A DNA stretch of 64,000 nucleotides from JAZGGS01 sp963714405 (GCA_963714405.1 CAVQOH010000006.1:846647-910646), one strand, 5' to 3'; shown: positions 27,295 through 36,942, counted from the first letter of the stretch. Made by a program: numbers and translations. Notes: generated by a model not told the origin, from the sequence alone.

Positions 27295-27848
27295 AAAACA
27301 TATCGTCTACATTTATCAAATTTATTTTTGTTTTAATTTTTTCTGCTATTCTTAGCTCCTCAAATGCGCAGGCAAGAATTTCAGTGGGTGGATTTGGTGG
27401 AGGAGGATTTATTAAAGGTAATTCACCTTTCATAAGCAGTTTCACAGCATCTTTATTTATTGAAAGTAGCACAGCTCTTTTCTCTGAAGTAACACCACGA
27501 TTAAGTATAATTTATGCGAGGGACTTTGAATCAATACTACCTAATGTTCGTAAACCTTACCTTCCTTACATTCAAGGCATCTCACTAAAAGGAATAACTG
27601 CTCAATACTTTAAAGATCATATTTTTCTTGAAGAGGGATTTGGATTGCTTGCTCTGAATGATCGTACGTTCAGTGATGAAAATTCTTGGAACTTTGGAAT
27701 TAATCTTTCTATAAACGGTGGATTCGATTTACGTGGATATGAACTTAGTGGATTTAAAATAGGCGCTGGCATTGAATATGGAATTACTTTCAATAATACA
27801 CTTGCACAGTATTCATCACTTCATTTTTATTTAAGCTACACCTATTAG
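27291..27848 (+). CDS. Small secreted or outer-membrane beta-barrel-like protein
   Basis: A 185-residue protein starting with TTG, overlapping the previous stop by four bases (TTGA). The leader MKNISSTFIKFIFVLIFSAI ending SSSNAQA is a good signal peptide. The mature part has alternating strands (RISVGGFGGGGFI, FTASLFIESS, FKIGAGIEYGITF, LHFYLSYTY) and ends in an aromatic residue, as outer-membrane barrels do. No family was recognised. A hairpin terminator follows 27 bases after the stop codon, closing the chrA operon. Confidence 0.65.
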   Translation: MKNISSTFIKFIFVLIFSAILSSSNAQARISVGGFGGGGFIKGNSPFISSFTASLFIESSTALFSEVTPRLSIIYARDFESILPNVRKPYLPYIQGISLKGITAQYFKDHIFLEEGFGLLALNDRTFSDENSWNFGINLSINGGFDLRGYELSGFKIGAGIEYGITFNNTLAQYSSLHFYLSYTY

Positions 27849-27875
27849 TTTTAATCGTTTAACTTATTTTAAATT

Positions 27876-27894
27876 AGCCGCCTTATCGGCGGCT
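27876..27894. terminator. Intrinsic terminator between convergent genes
   Basis: A perfect 7-base stem AGCCGCC / GGCGGCT with loop TTATC sits between the barrel-like gene on the plus strand and the S46 peptidase on the minus strand. AT-rich flanks allow weak bidirectional termination, although neither side has a long T run. Confidence 0.7.
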
Positions 27895-27910
27895 TATTAA
27901 ACTAATCATG

Positions 27911-30067
27911 TTAATTAATTCTCTTTCCGTTTTCTAATTCATCCGCAAGCCGATCAAAATTATATATGTAACGTATAGCTTGCATCATTCCTTCTGAATG
28001 AACTGATACCATCCTGTTTTCTTCCGTTCTATATATAAAATTACCAGGCAAACCCTGTATGTTTCCATCAAAAGCCAGTCCAACAACTTCTCCGTTTTTA
28101 TTTATAACAGGACTGCCTGAACTTCCGCCAATAATATCGTTTGTAGAAACAAAATTAAACGGTGTTGCCAGATCAAATTCTTTAGGAGGATTTAACCATC
28201 TTTCATGTAAATCCCAAGGAAATTGTTTTGTGAATGAATAGTAACGATCGTATAATCCGTAAAAGGTTGTAATAGGAGGTGAAATTGTTCCGTTATACGG
28301 AAAACCTTCAACAACTCCATCAGATAATCTTAGTGTAAATGTTGCATCAGGTGGAATGGTTGTACCGTAAACATCAAATAATGCTCTACCTAGAAGTTGA
28401 TTATAAGATTCTTCTATAGTTAGAATTTCATCCATTTTCTTATCAAGATTTTCACCCTTAGGCACACCGTTCAATATAAAATAAATAAACGGATCATCTC
28501 CTTTTAAAATTGTTTCTGCTCCTTGATTGACAAGTTCTTTAATATCTTTAATATTTGTTAATGAGGAAATTGAAAGAACATATTTAACTGCAGCATCACC
28601 AGATTTTCCATTAGTAATCTTTTTAACAATATCATTTTCCTCACCAAGAATTTTCCTTAATGTTTCCAGCTTCTGCTTTAGAAGATTGTTATTCATATTG
28701 TAATCAAATTCATCGGGTATAAGAGCATTAAGTGAATTTTCAAGTTCATCGCCAATGTACAATTCACTTCTTTCGCTTTCGGGTAGTGATAATTCATGTG
28801 CTATATTTACCAGTTCATCTGCGATAAAGAAATAAGCCGGTGTAGTAAATTGATTCATGCTAAATGCAAATCTTTCGTTAGAATATCTCTTTAATTCACT
28901 TCTTATCTGCTCAATTTTACCCCATAGATCTCCGTATTTACTATTTAGTTCATCATCTGTTAAAACGGCAGCTCTAAAGCTTTTTTCAAAATCACGCTTT
29001 CTTTGCAGCAACACATTATCTCGTAAACCTTCTAGCATACCACCATAAGCTTTTTTTGAATTTTCAAAATTAAATAATCTATCCTGCAGTTCAGATTTTC
29101 TTTCAGGATTATTTTTAATGATAGAGTTATAACTATCGATTAACCCATCAATTAGTTCTAAAGTTCTCGGGTAACTGATATCCCTGAAATATTCCAGCTG
29201 TGCAACAGTTCTTAAACGATCTGTGGAACCAGGATTTCCTACAACAAAGACAAGCTCGCCTGCTTTAACCCCTTTTTCACTCCATGCAAGATAATTTTCA
29301 GTTTGAAGAGGTTCACCGTTATCATTATAAACTCTGTAAAATGAGCAGTCTAAATTATACCTGGGATAAGTAAAATTATCAGCATCACCGCCAAAAAATC
29401 CCGCCTGGCTTTCGGGTGCAAACACAAGCCGAACATCTGTATAACGTTTATAGCCGTAAAGAGAGTATTTACCACCATAATACAATGCAGTTATTGTAAC
29501 ATCAAGCCCTGTCTCATTTGCAAACCTTTCTTCTATTTCGGTCATTTTATTATACTCATTTTCAAGCTTTTCTTCTTCAGTATTTCCTTCATCAATTGCA
29601 GCATGAATCTCATCAGTCACATCTTCAATTAGTACAAGCTGATCAACATATAATCCGGGAACTGGTCTTTCATCTTCAAAATTAAATGAGATAAATCCAT
29701 CTTTGTGAAGATCTTCATCATTCTTTGTTACTTGGGTAACTGTTTGTCTTGCACAATGATGATTAGTCATAACCAATCCATCAGAAGAAACAAAAGAAGC
29801 AGAGCAATAATTTGCAAACCTGAGTGCTGATAATCTTATATTGTCAAACCACTCATCTCCTGGCGAAAAATCATACGCTTCTTCAAAGTAATCAAAAGGC
29901 GGATATTCAAAGGTCCACATTTTACCATTATCAAATTTTCCAGCCTTAACAGTATCAAGATTAACCCAGTTGAAGGTAGATTGTGCGAACACTGGTGTGT
30001 TATTACATACAAAAAATAGAAAAATAAGCAGTGTAACAGTATTAAGTTTATTTTTTAGAAATTCCAT
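27911..30067 (-). CDS. S46-family dipeptidyl-peptidase (DPP7/DPP11-like)
   Basis: A 718-residue exported serine peptidase of family S46, which in Bacteroidota removes N-terminal dipeptides in the periplasm. A signal peptide ends at NNTPVFAQ. The catalytic His lies in MTNHHCARQTV near residue 95, and the catalytic Ser in IGGSSGSPVINKNGEVVG near residue 650. Eighteen residues after that Ser the sequence reads FDGN. In P. gingivalis enzymes this position is Gly in DPP7 and Arg in the Asp/Glu-specific DPP11, so a DPP7-like preference for hydrophobic P1 residues is suggested; this alignment is from memory. The frame is intact. Confidence 0.93.
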   Translation of the reverse strand: MEFLKNKLNTVTLLIFLFFVCNNTPVFAQSTFNWVNLDTVKAGKFDNGKMWTFEYPPFDYFEEAYDFSPGDEWFDNIRLSALRFANYCSASFVSSDGLVMTNHHCARQTVTQVTKNDEDLHKDGFISFNFEDERPVPGLYVDQLVLIEDVTDEIHAAIDEGNTEEEKLENEYNKMTEIEERFANETGLDVTITALYYGGKYSLYGYKRYTDVRLVFAPESQAGFFGGDADNFTYPRYNLDCSFYRVYNDNGEPLQTENYLAWSEKGVKAGELVFVVGNPGSTDRLRTVAQLEYFRDISYPRTLELIDGLIDSYNSIIKNNPERKSELQDRLFNFENSKKAYGGMLEGLRDNVLLQRKRDFEKSFRAAVLTDDELNSKYGDLWGKIEQIRSELKRYSNERFAFSMNQFTTPAYFFIADELVNIAHELSLPESERSELYIGDELENSLNALIPDEFDYNMNNNLLKQKLETLRKILGEENDIVKKITNGKSGDAAVKYVLSISSLTNIKDIKELVNQGAETILKGDDPFIYFILNGVPKGENLDKKMDEILTIEESYNQLLGRALFDVYGTTIPPDATFTLRLSDGVVEGFPYNGTISPPITTFYGLYDRYYSFTKQFPWDLHERWLNPPKEFDLATPFNFVSTNDIIGGSSGSPVINKNGEVVGLAFDGNIQGLPGNFIYRTEENRMVSVHSEGMMQAIRYIYNFDRLADELENGKRIN

Positions 30068-30236
30068 TTGAATACTCCAACATGTAACTATTTTTGTGAA
30101 ATTTGTCTTTAGAATACATCAACATAAGTAATAATTTCTTTCAATAAAAAGTAAAATCGTAAGTTCGGCTGCTTAATTAAATGAATGGAAAATGATGATT
30201 ATTCTTTGGCCAATATCAAAATTCAGAACCAGGCAT

Positions 30237-30256
30237 AGCTTACCAAATGGTAAGCT
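30237..30256. repeat. Perfect inverted repeat, operator or weak terminator
   Basis: AGCTTACC and GGTAAGCT form a perfect 8-base stem around AAAT, 40 bases beyond the 3' end of the zinc-ribbon gene and 170 bases upstream of the S46 peptidase start. Neither side has a T run, so an operator or RNA-stabilising hairpin is as likely as a terminator. Confidence 0.5.
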
Positions 30257-30295
30257 TAAAACCAATGATGGTTGAAAATTAAATGTTATTTAATT

Positions 30296-30616
30296 CTAAA
30301 TATAAGAATCCGGCTGGTACAATGGTTCTATTTCCCACTCATCTTCAACGGTACCAATGCAATGCGAACATTTTGGAACGTTAAAAACTACTTTTTCCTC
30401 ATTTGGGGCTGCACGAACAAAATTGAGAATGGTTCTGCAACTTGAGCATTGTACAACATGCGATGTTGTTGTTTTCGCACTGCAATCAGGACAAAGATAA
30501 CCTAAACCACCAGGTCCCTCCTCCGGATTGACCAGGAAGATTGAGTTACATTTAGAATTGTTGCATTTAGCGAAGTGCCACTTAATCGTATCAGTATTTT
30601 CGATATTGATCTCCAC
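30296..30616 (-). CDS. Small zinc-ribbon protein of unknown function
   Basis: A 106-residue cytoplasmic protein with four Cys pairs spaced like zinc knuckles: CNNSKC, CPDC, CSSC and CSHC, which probably form two zinc ribbons. It has no catalytic motif, membrane segment or signal peptide. The C-terminus is acidic and tyrosine-containing (EDEWEIEPLYQPDSY). I do not recognise a named family. It is isolated: divergent from the phosphomannomutase gene and 228 bases upstream of the S46 peptidase on the same strand. Confidence 0.65.
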   Translation of the reverse strand: MEINIENTDTIKWHFAKCNNSKCNSIFLVNPEEGPGGLGYLCPDCSAKTTTSHVVQCSSCRTILNFVRAAPNEEKVVFNVPKCSHCIGTVEDEWEIEPLYQPDSYI

Positions 30617-30753
30617 GTTTTTGATATCTGAAATGTAAATAGTAAATAATTAAAAATCTATTGAAAAATGTATATCCTTCAATTTTTTTCGTAGTTATTT
30701 TAATAATATAATAGGATGTTAAAATCGGGTAAATATTCACAAAAAAATATCCA

Positions 30754-30761
30754 TATCTTTG
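30754..30761 (+). promoter_or_regulatory. Candidate -7 box for the phosphomannomutase gene
   Basis: TATCTTTG, an exact TAnnTTTG match identical to the box before the chromate transporter gene, lies about 55 bases before the ATG at 30,816. No convincing -33 element was seen. Confidence 0.35.
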
Positions 30762-30815
30762 TACTTCAAATTTTTTTGACCTGAATACTTCAAATTTACA
30801 TAATGGAGACTCTTA

Positions 30816-32162
30816 ATGGGAAAAATTAACGGCTTTAAAGCTTATGATTTTCGTGGAAAGGTTCCCAGCGAACTGAATACAGAACTTGCTTACAAAATTG
30901 GTAGAGCATACAGTAAACATATTGATGCTAAGCATATTATTGTTGGATACGATATAAGAAAATCATCCGTGGAAATAAGTGATGCACTTATAAAAGGACT
31001 CACTGACAGCGGTGTAAATGTTACGAATATTGGACTTTGCGGTACAGAAATGATTTATTTTGCTACTCCTCATTTTAATGCTGATGGAGGTATTATGATT
31101 ACTGCCAGTCATAATCCGCCTGAATATAACGGGATGAAATTTGTTAGGAGGGATTCTGTTCCTGTAGGATATAGCTCAGGTTTAAATGAAGTCGAAAAAA
31201 TGATACTTGATAATAATTTTGGCGATGATAAATCCGAAAAAGGAACTGTAGCTCATGAAAATATTATGGGTGAATTTATTAAAAATCTTAGCAAATTTTA
31301 CAACAATGAAAAAATTGATCCGTTAAAAGTAGTTGTTAATGGGGGGAATGGTTGTATAGGTCTTGCGCTAAACGCAATTGAATCAACTTTGCCCATTAAA
31401 ATGATAAAGCTTTTTAATAAGCCAGATTCAGAATTTCCAAATGGTGTTCCTAATCCAATGATTGAAGACAACCGCAAGCCAACCATTGAAGCAATAAAAG
31501 AGGACAATGCTGATTTGGGAGTTGCCTGGGATGGTGATTATGATCGCTGTTTCTTTTTTGATGAAAAGGGCAATTTTATTGAAGGTTATTACATTGTTGG
31601 TTTGCTGGCAAAATCAATATTAAGAACAAACCCAGGGGGAAAAATTGTACACGATCCGCGGCTCGTGTGGAATACATTTGATATTGTTGAAAAAAACGGC
31701 GGTGCTGCCGTTGAATCTAAAAGCGGACATGCATTTATAAAAGAAAAGATGCGTGAAGTAAATGCAATATACGGCGGAGAAATGTCTGCTCATCACTATT
31801 TTAGAGATAATTCGTACTCGGATAGTGGGATGATACCATTTTTATTAATTCTTCAGCTTATGTCTGAAGAAAAAAAATCACTTTCAGAATTAGTGAATGA
31901 AATGATCGAAAATTATCCTTGCTCAGGAGAAATAAATTCAACTATTGAAAATGCTGCAGAAAAAATTAAAGAGGTTGAAGAAAAATTTAGTGATGGAAAA
32001 ATCGAGCATGTTGATGGATTATCAGTTGAATACCCTAATTGGAGATTTAATTTGAGAATGAGCAACACCGAACCAATATTGCGTTTGAATGTTGAAAGCC
32101 GCAAAGATAAAAAATTAATGAAGGAAAAAACAAAAGAACTGCTAAAGTTAATAAGAAGCTAA
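30816..32162 (+). CDS. Phosphomannomutase / phosphoglucomutase
   Basis: A 448-residue alpha-D-phosphohexomutase that interconverts sugar 1- and 6-phosphates for nucleotide-sugar and polysaccharide synthesis. The catalytic phosphoserine loop is ITASHNPPEYNGMKF near residue 98. The metal-binding loop is WDGDYDRCFFFDEKG near residue 242. The sugar-binding loop is GGEMSAHHYFRD near residue 325, and the phosphate-binding C-terminal loop is RMSNTEPILRLNVE. The GGEMSAHHYF form matches the PMM/PGM (AlgC/ManB) group rather than GlmM or PNGM. It stands alone, convergent with the DUF2911 gene, with no hairpin in the 56-base gap. Confidence 0.94.
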   Translation: MGKINGFKAYDFRGKVPSELNTELAYKIGRAYSKHIDAKHIIVGYDIRKSSVEISDALIKGLTDSGVNVTNIGLCGTEMIYFATPHFNADGGIMITASHNPPEYNGMKFVRRDSVPVGYSSGLNEVEKMILDNNFGDDKSEKGTVAHENIMGEFIKNLSKFYNNEKIDPLKVVVNGGNGCIGLALNAIESTLPIKMIKLFNKPDSEFPNGVPNPMIEDNRKPTIEAIKEDNADLGVAWDGDYDRCFFFDEKGNFIEGYYIVGLLAKSILRTNPGGKIVHDPRLVWNTFDIVEKNGGAAVESKSGHAFIKEKMREVNAIYGGEMSAHHYFRDNSYSDSGMIPFLLILQLMSEEKKSLSELVNEMIENYPCSGEINSTIENAAEKIKEVEEKFSDGKIEHVDGLSVEYPNWRFNLRMSNTEPILRLNVESRKDKKLMKEKTKELLKLIRS

Positions 32163-32218
32163 TAGACAGCAACTTATCAAAAATTACGATTTAATATTTA
32201 AATTAAGACATTGCTTTA

Positions 32219-32773
32219 CTATTTTATTTCAACCTCAACAGTAAATGGTATTTTAAGATTTTCCCACTCAATATTAATAGTTGCAGATTCATCTGAAGTT
32301 TTGGTGATTGTATATGTGAGCCATTCCTGGTGATAACCTTCTTTGGGTGCAGTTTCAATACGTAATGCATCTTCCGCTTCGTTATATTCAAAAGCGCCCC
32401 ATTGCTCTGCAACTTTATTAAAGATTAGTATCCATTTATCTTTATTTGGAATTGTAAAAAAACTGTAATTACCTGCTTTCAGTCTTTTTCCATTTATTTC
32501 AACATCAGTAGTAAATGTTATCTTAGTGGCTTCATTTGCACCTGCACGCCAAACAACATTATAAGGTACCAGACTACCCCATATTTTTCTCTCCTTCACA
32601 CCGGGTCTGCTGTATTCAATAATTACATCAGTAAAACCAACGGTTTGCTGCACAAGTGCTTTAGGACTTATTCTTACTTTATTCTCGTTTTGTGCATACG
32701 CAAATGTAGTGATAGCCAAAAAGAGTGATAATGCAAACAGAATAAAATTAGTTGAGAATAAAAACTTACTCAT
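32219..32773 (-). CDS. DUF2911 secreted protein
   Basis: A 184-residue exported protein with a signal peptide ending at TTFAYAQ. The mature part contains the DUF2911 core: VIIEYSRPGVKERKIWG, LVPYNVVWRAGANEAT and KLKAGNYSFF-like strands (here KRLKAGNYSFFTIPNKDKW). The family is common in secreted proteins of Bacteroidota and has no established biochemical role. It is divergent from the Lon-like gene over a 257-base AT-rich gap in which no element was recognised. Confidence 0.88.
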   Translation of the reverse strand: MSKFLFSTNFILFALSLFLAITTFAYAQNENKVRISPKALVQQTVGFTDVIIEYSRPGVKERKIWGSLVPYNVVWRAGANEATKITFTTDVEINGKRLKAGNYSFFTIPNKDKWILIFNKVAEQWGAFEYNEAEDALRIETAPKEGYHQEWLTYTITKTSDESATINIEWENLKIPFTVEVEIK

Positions 32774-33030
32774 AAATTTTCCTTTGATATGATTACCTAT
32801 TTTAAATACGAGCCTGATATAAAGATTCTAAATTTTTCTGATTTCATCAACAACATTATTAATATTTATTCACTTAATATCTGAGATAAAATTAAGTGAG
32901 TATTTTAATTTGTGTAAAAGAAAACGGTTTTTTGCTATTAGCAACAATAATATTTAGATTTTTATTTTAAAATAATCAATGTTCAATAAATAGTTAATTC
33001 TTACCTATAATTAATAAAACGAGCAGGCAA

Positions 33031-35487
33031 ATGGCTAATCTTAAAGCACCGAGATATAAGGAGTTATCTGTAGAACAACTTCGTTGGAAGTGTAATCCTG
33101 AAATTTTAGAATTCAGTTCAACAAGTGATCTTGAACCAATAGAAGGAATTTTAGGGCAGGAAAGAGCTTTAAAAGCGCTTAAACTTGGCGTGGATTTAAG
33201 ATCGCCAGGATATAATATTTACATTGCAGGCTTATCTGGGTCCGGGAAAGCTACAACTGTAAAAAAAATGTTAGAAAAAATTGGTGCAAACGGACCAAAT
33301 CTTTATGACTACGCTTACGTAAATAATTTTAAGGATACTGATAGACCAACTCTTTTAACTTTCCAAAAAGGAAAAGTAAAAATATTTAAACGTGATTTGA
33401 GCAAATCAATTGAATTGTTAAAAGAAAATATTCCCAAAGCATTGGAAAGTGAAGTTTACCTGGACAAGAAAAAGGGAATTATTTCGGAATATAACCAGCG
33501 AGAGCAAAACTTAATGAACGAGTTTGATACCAAACTTAGAAAAGTTGGTTTATCGTTAGGGCAAATAAAAGTTGGGGAGATTGCCAGACCTGATATTATT
33601 CCAATTATTAATAATACACCTGTACCGATTTTTCAGCTTGAAGAAAAAATTAAAGAAGGAGTTTTAACTGAAGATAAGGCAAAAGAAATTGTTGGTAAAT
33701 ACAATGATCATCAACAGGAACTGCAATTACTTTTTAAAAAAGGATTAAAGATTAGCCAGGAATTCCAGGAAGAACTTTTAACGCTGGAAAAAAAATGTGC
33801 AATGGATGTAATCAAAGCTGTGCTGGAAAATCTAATAGAAAAATATGATGATGCAAAATTACGCGGTTACCTGAAACAGGTTGAAGACAGCATACTTGAG
33901 AACATTCAAATATTTAAAGGTTTAAAACCTGAAGGTGAAACTACAAGCGAGGGATATACAATTGATTACTTTAAAGAATATGATGTGAATATAATACTTG
34001 ATAACAGCAATACAAAAGAAGTTCCTATTGTAATTGAAACATCCCCAACTCATTCTAATCTTTTTGGTGCAACAGAAAGAGTAAGTGATGGAAGAGGAAA
34101 TTACTACAGCGATTTTACAAATATAAAAGCCGGTTCATTGCTAAGGGCAAATGAAGGTTATATTGTTCTGAATGTAATGCACCTTTTCGAAGAACCCGGC
34201 GTTTGGAAAACTTTGAAGCGCGTTCTTACATATAACAAACTTGAAATTCATGATCCGCCAAATATTTTCCAGTTTTCTTCATCAACATTAAAACCGGAAC
34301 CTATAAATATAAATGTTAAAGTTATACTTATTGGCAGCCAGTATGTTTATTCTTATCTCTCAGAGTATGAATATGATTTTAAAAAAATGTTTAAGGTTAA
34401 AGCAGATTTTGATTATGAGATTAAGCGTTCAGATAAAGTACTAACCGAGTATGCAAGGGTTATTAAAAAGTTTATTAAAGATGAAAACCTTAAAGAGTTT
34501 GATAAAACTGCAATTGCACAACTACTGGAAATAGCTGCAATCTTTGCCGGACAAAAAGAAAAGCTTACAACAAGGTTTTCAAAAATCGCTGATCTTGCAA
34601 GGGAGGCGAACTTTTGGGCAATTGATGATGGTTTTGAAATTGTAAATGCCGCACATGTAGAAAAAGCTTACAACAATGCCAGAAACAGGCACGGTATGAT
34701 GGAATCAAAAATTTCCGAAATGTATGAGGATGGTACGTTTCTTCTTGATACTGAGGGAGAACGAATTGGACAGATAAACGGCTTAGCAGTTTATTCTGCA
34801 GATTTCTATTCATTCGGAAGACCAACAAGGATAACTGCAACAGTTTCTTTAGGAAGTGGAAACATTATAAATGTAGAACGTGAGGCAGGAATGAGCGGAC
34901 GACACTACAATAAAGGTGTTTTGATAATTTCCGGTTACTTTAAAGAAACATTCGGACAAGATATTCCTCTTGCATTCAATGCAAATCTTGTATTCGAACA
35001 ATCTTACGGAACAGTTGATGGAGACAGCGCTTCCTGTGCAGAAATATTTGCGCTTCTTTCAACGCTTTCAGGATTACCTATTAAACAATCGATTGCAGTT
35101 ACTGGTTCGTTAAACCAAAAAGGCGATGTGCAGCCAATAGGAGGAGTGAACGAAAAGATTGAAGGATTTTATGATTTATGTAAATCAAAAGGATTAACCG
35201 GTGATCAGGGTGTTGTTATTCCTGTTCAAAATGTGAAAGAACTTATGTTAAAAGATGAAATAATTAATACTGTTGCTGAAAATAAATTTCATATATATTC
35301 GATCTCAAGGGTGGAGGAAGGAATTGAAATTATTACCGGAGTTAAAGCAGGTAAAAAATTAAAAGATGGATACGAAAAAAATACTGTTTTCGACCTTGTT
35401 GAACAGAAGCTTAAAGATATGTATAAAAAATCAAGGTCTTTAAGGAATGAGGAGACAAAAGCTCCTAAGCGGAAAAAGAGAAAGTAA
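33031..35487 (+). CDS. Lon-like protease with N-terminal AAA domain (PF13654 type)
   Basis: An 818-residue cytoplasmic protease of the LonB-like group. The nucleotide loop is GLSGSGKA at residues 67-74; the usual Ser/Thr after the lysine is Ala, followed by TT. A long helical insertion (~120-300) separates it from the rest of the AAA module. The C-terminal Lon domain has the serine in GDSASC (Ser666) and the lysine in GGVNEKIEG (Lys709), giving the Ser-Lys dyad. The basic tail ends KAPKRKKRK. It precedes pyruvate kinase by eight bases, so the two probably share a transcript. Natural substrates of this family are poorly known. Confidence 0.9.
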   Translation: MANLKAPRYKELSVEQLRWKCNPEILEFSSTSDLEPIEGILGQERALKALKLGVDLRSPGYNIYIAGLSGSGKATTVKKMLEKIGANGPNLYDYAYVNNFKDTDRPTLLTFQKGKVKIFKRDLSKSIELLKENIPKALESEVYLDKKKGIISEYNQREQNLMNEFDTKLRKVGLSLGQIKVGEIARPDIIPIINNTPVPIFQLEEKIKEGVLTEDKAKEIVGKYNDHQQELQLLFKKGLKISQEFQEELLTLEKKCAMDVIKAVLENLIEKYDDAKLRGYLKQVEDSILENIQIFKGLKPEGETTSEGYTIDYFKEYDVNIILDNSNTKEVPIVIETSPTHSNLFGATERVSDGRGNYYSDFTNIKAGSLLRANEGYIVLNVMHLFEEPGVWKTLKRVLTYNKLEIHDPPNIFQFSSSTLKPEPININVKVILIGSQYVYSYLSEYEYDFKKMFKVKADFDYEIKRSDKVLTEYARVIKKFIKDENLKEFDKTAIAQLLEIAAIFAGQKEKLTTRFSKIADLAREANFWAIDDGFEIVNAAHVEKAYNNARNRHGMMESKISEMYEDGTFLLDTEGERIGQINGLAVYSADFYSFGRPTRITATVSLGSGNIINVEREAGMSGRHYNKGVLIISGYFKETFGQDIPLAFNANLVFEQSYGTVDGDSASCAEIFALLSTLSGLPIKQSIAVTGSLNQKGDVQPIGGVNEKIEGFYDLCKSKGLTGDQGVVIPVQNVKELMLKDEIINTVAENKFHIYSISRVEEGIEIITGVKAGKKLKDGYEKNTVFDLVEQKLKDMYKKSRSLRNEETKAPKRKKRK

Positions 35488-35495
35488 AGATATTT

Positions 35496-36920
35496 TTGAA
35501 AGAGTATAACAAAACTAAAATACTTGCCACAATTGGACCGCAGACTGTAACTACAGAAAAAATAAAACAACTTGTCAGTGCCGGCCTTGATGCTGTAAGA
35601 TTGAATATGTCTCATGGCGATTATGATTTTTATTCTTCCGTTTTTGAAAACATTCATACGGCTCGCACCGATCTTAATTTACCTCTGGCAGTTCTTGCGG
35701 ATTTGCAGGGACCTAAAATTAGGATAGGTGAATTAGAAAAGCCCGAAATAGAAATAGAAACCGGTTATGAAATAGAAATTACAATTAATGATGTCTTAGG
35801 AAATAAAAATCTGATTTCAACTTCTTACAAAAACCTGATAAGGGAAGCTGAAATCGGTGAGTTAATTCTGATTAACGATGGTCTGATCAGATTAAGGATA
35901 AAGAAAAAGAAAGAGAATTCAGTAGTTTGTGAAATTGAAAGCGGGGGTGTCATCTCACCGCGGAAAGGTATGAATTTGCCCGGGATTTCACTTTCCACTC
36001 CATCTTTGACTGATAAAGATTTTGAAGATCTGGAATTTTTAATAAAAAAGGGAGTAGATTATATAGCATTGTCTTTTGTTAGAAAAGCCGGGGACATCTA
36101 TCAATTAAAAAAATGGCTTGAAGAAAAAGAAAATAGTATTCCTGTTATCGCTAAAATAGAAAAGAAAGAAGCATGCGATAATCTCGATTCAATTCTTAAC
36201 GCAGCAGATGGTATAATGATTGCCCGCGGCGATCTTGGCGTTGAACTTTCCCCACCTGAAGTACCGGTTATTCAAAAGGAAATTATTAAACGATGCAACG
36301 AAACGGGAAAACTTGTTATCACAGCAACCCAAATGCTGGAATCCATGATCAAGTCTAAAATACCAACCAGAGCTGAAGCTGCAGACGTTGCAAATGCTGT
36401 CTGGGACGGAACAGACGTCGTTATGCTCAGCGGTGAAACCTCTATTGGTAAATATCCTGTTGAAACTGTAAAAATGATGAGCGAAATAGTGTCAAATGCC
36501 GAGAAGCATTTCATTACCAATGAAAGAATAAAATTTCATGTGCCTGAAACACTCGAAGAAAATTTATTCGATTCTGTACTAAAAGGAATAACCCTTGTTT
36601 CGGAACAGATTAAAGCAAGTGCAATTGTTGTATTCACTTTTAAAGGACGAGCTGCACGGGGTCTGGCAAAATACAGACCAGGAGCAAAAATAATTGCTGT
36701 TTCAGACAGCTTTGATACCATGAATAATTTATGCCTTCGCTGGGGTGTTACTTCGCTTTTTATAAATAAAATTGATAAGCAGCATGCAGCAATAAATGAA
36801 GCAAAGGATCTGATACTGAATGCAGGACTTGTTAATAAAGGAGATTTAGTTATATTTTTGTCGCGAGCCCCCTTTTCTGAAAAAGGCAGAACGGACTGGC
36901 TTCATTTTGAAGTGCTTTGA
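35496..36920 (+). CDS. pyk: Pyruvate kinase
   Basis: A 474-residue glycolytic enzyme that makes pyruvate and ATP from phosphoenolpyruvate and ADP. The N-terminus has KILATIGPQT and VRLNMSHGDYD. The metal and PEP site is IPVIAKIEKKEACDNLD followed by IMIARGDLGVELSP, and TATQMLESMIKSKIPTRAE is the pyruvate-kinase signature. The start is TTG, as the only frame start before the conserved N-terminus; no ATG is available until the SHG motif. It follows the Lon-like gene by eight bases and is followed 22 bases later by amrS. The length is normal for the short bacterial form without a PEP-utiliser domain. Confidence 0.95.
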   Translation: MKEYNKTKILATIGPQTVTTEKIKQLVSAGLDAVRLNMSHGDYDFYSSVFENIHTARTDLNLPLAVLADLQGPKIRIGELEKPEIEIETGYEIEITINDVLGNKNLISTSYKNLIREAEIGELILINDGLIRLRIKKKKENSVVCEIESGGVISPRKGMNLPGISLSTPSLTDKDFEDLEFLIKKGVDYIALSFVRKAGDIYQLKKWLEEKENSIPVIAKIEKKEACDNLDSILNAADGIMIARGDLGVELSPPEVPVIQKEIIKRCNETGKLVITATQMLESMIKSKIPTRAEAADVANAVWDGTDVVMLSGETSIGKYPVETVKMMSEIVSNAEKHFITNERIKFHVPETLEENLFDSVLKGITLVSEQIKASAIVVFTFKGRAARGLAKYRPGAKIIAVSDSFDTMNNLCLRWGVTSLFINKIDKQHAAINEAKDLILNAGLVNKGDLVIFLSRAPFSEKGRTDWLHFEVL

Positions 36921-36942
36921 TTGAATAACCAAAATAACTACT

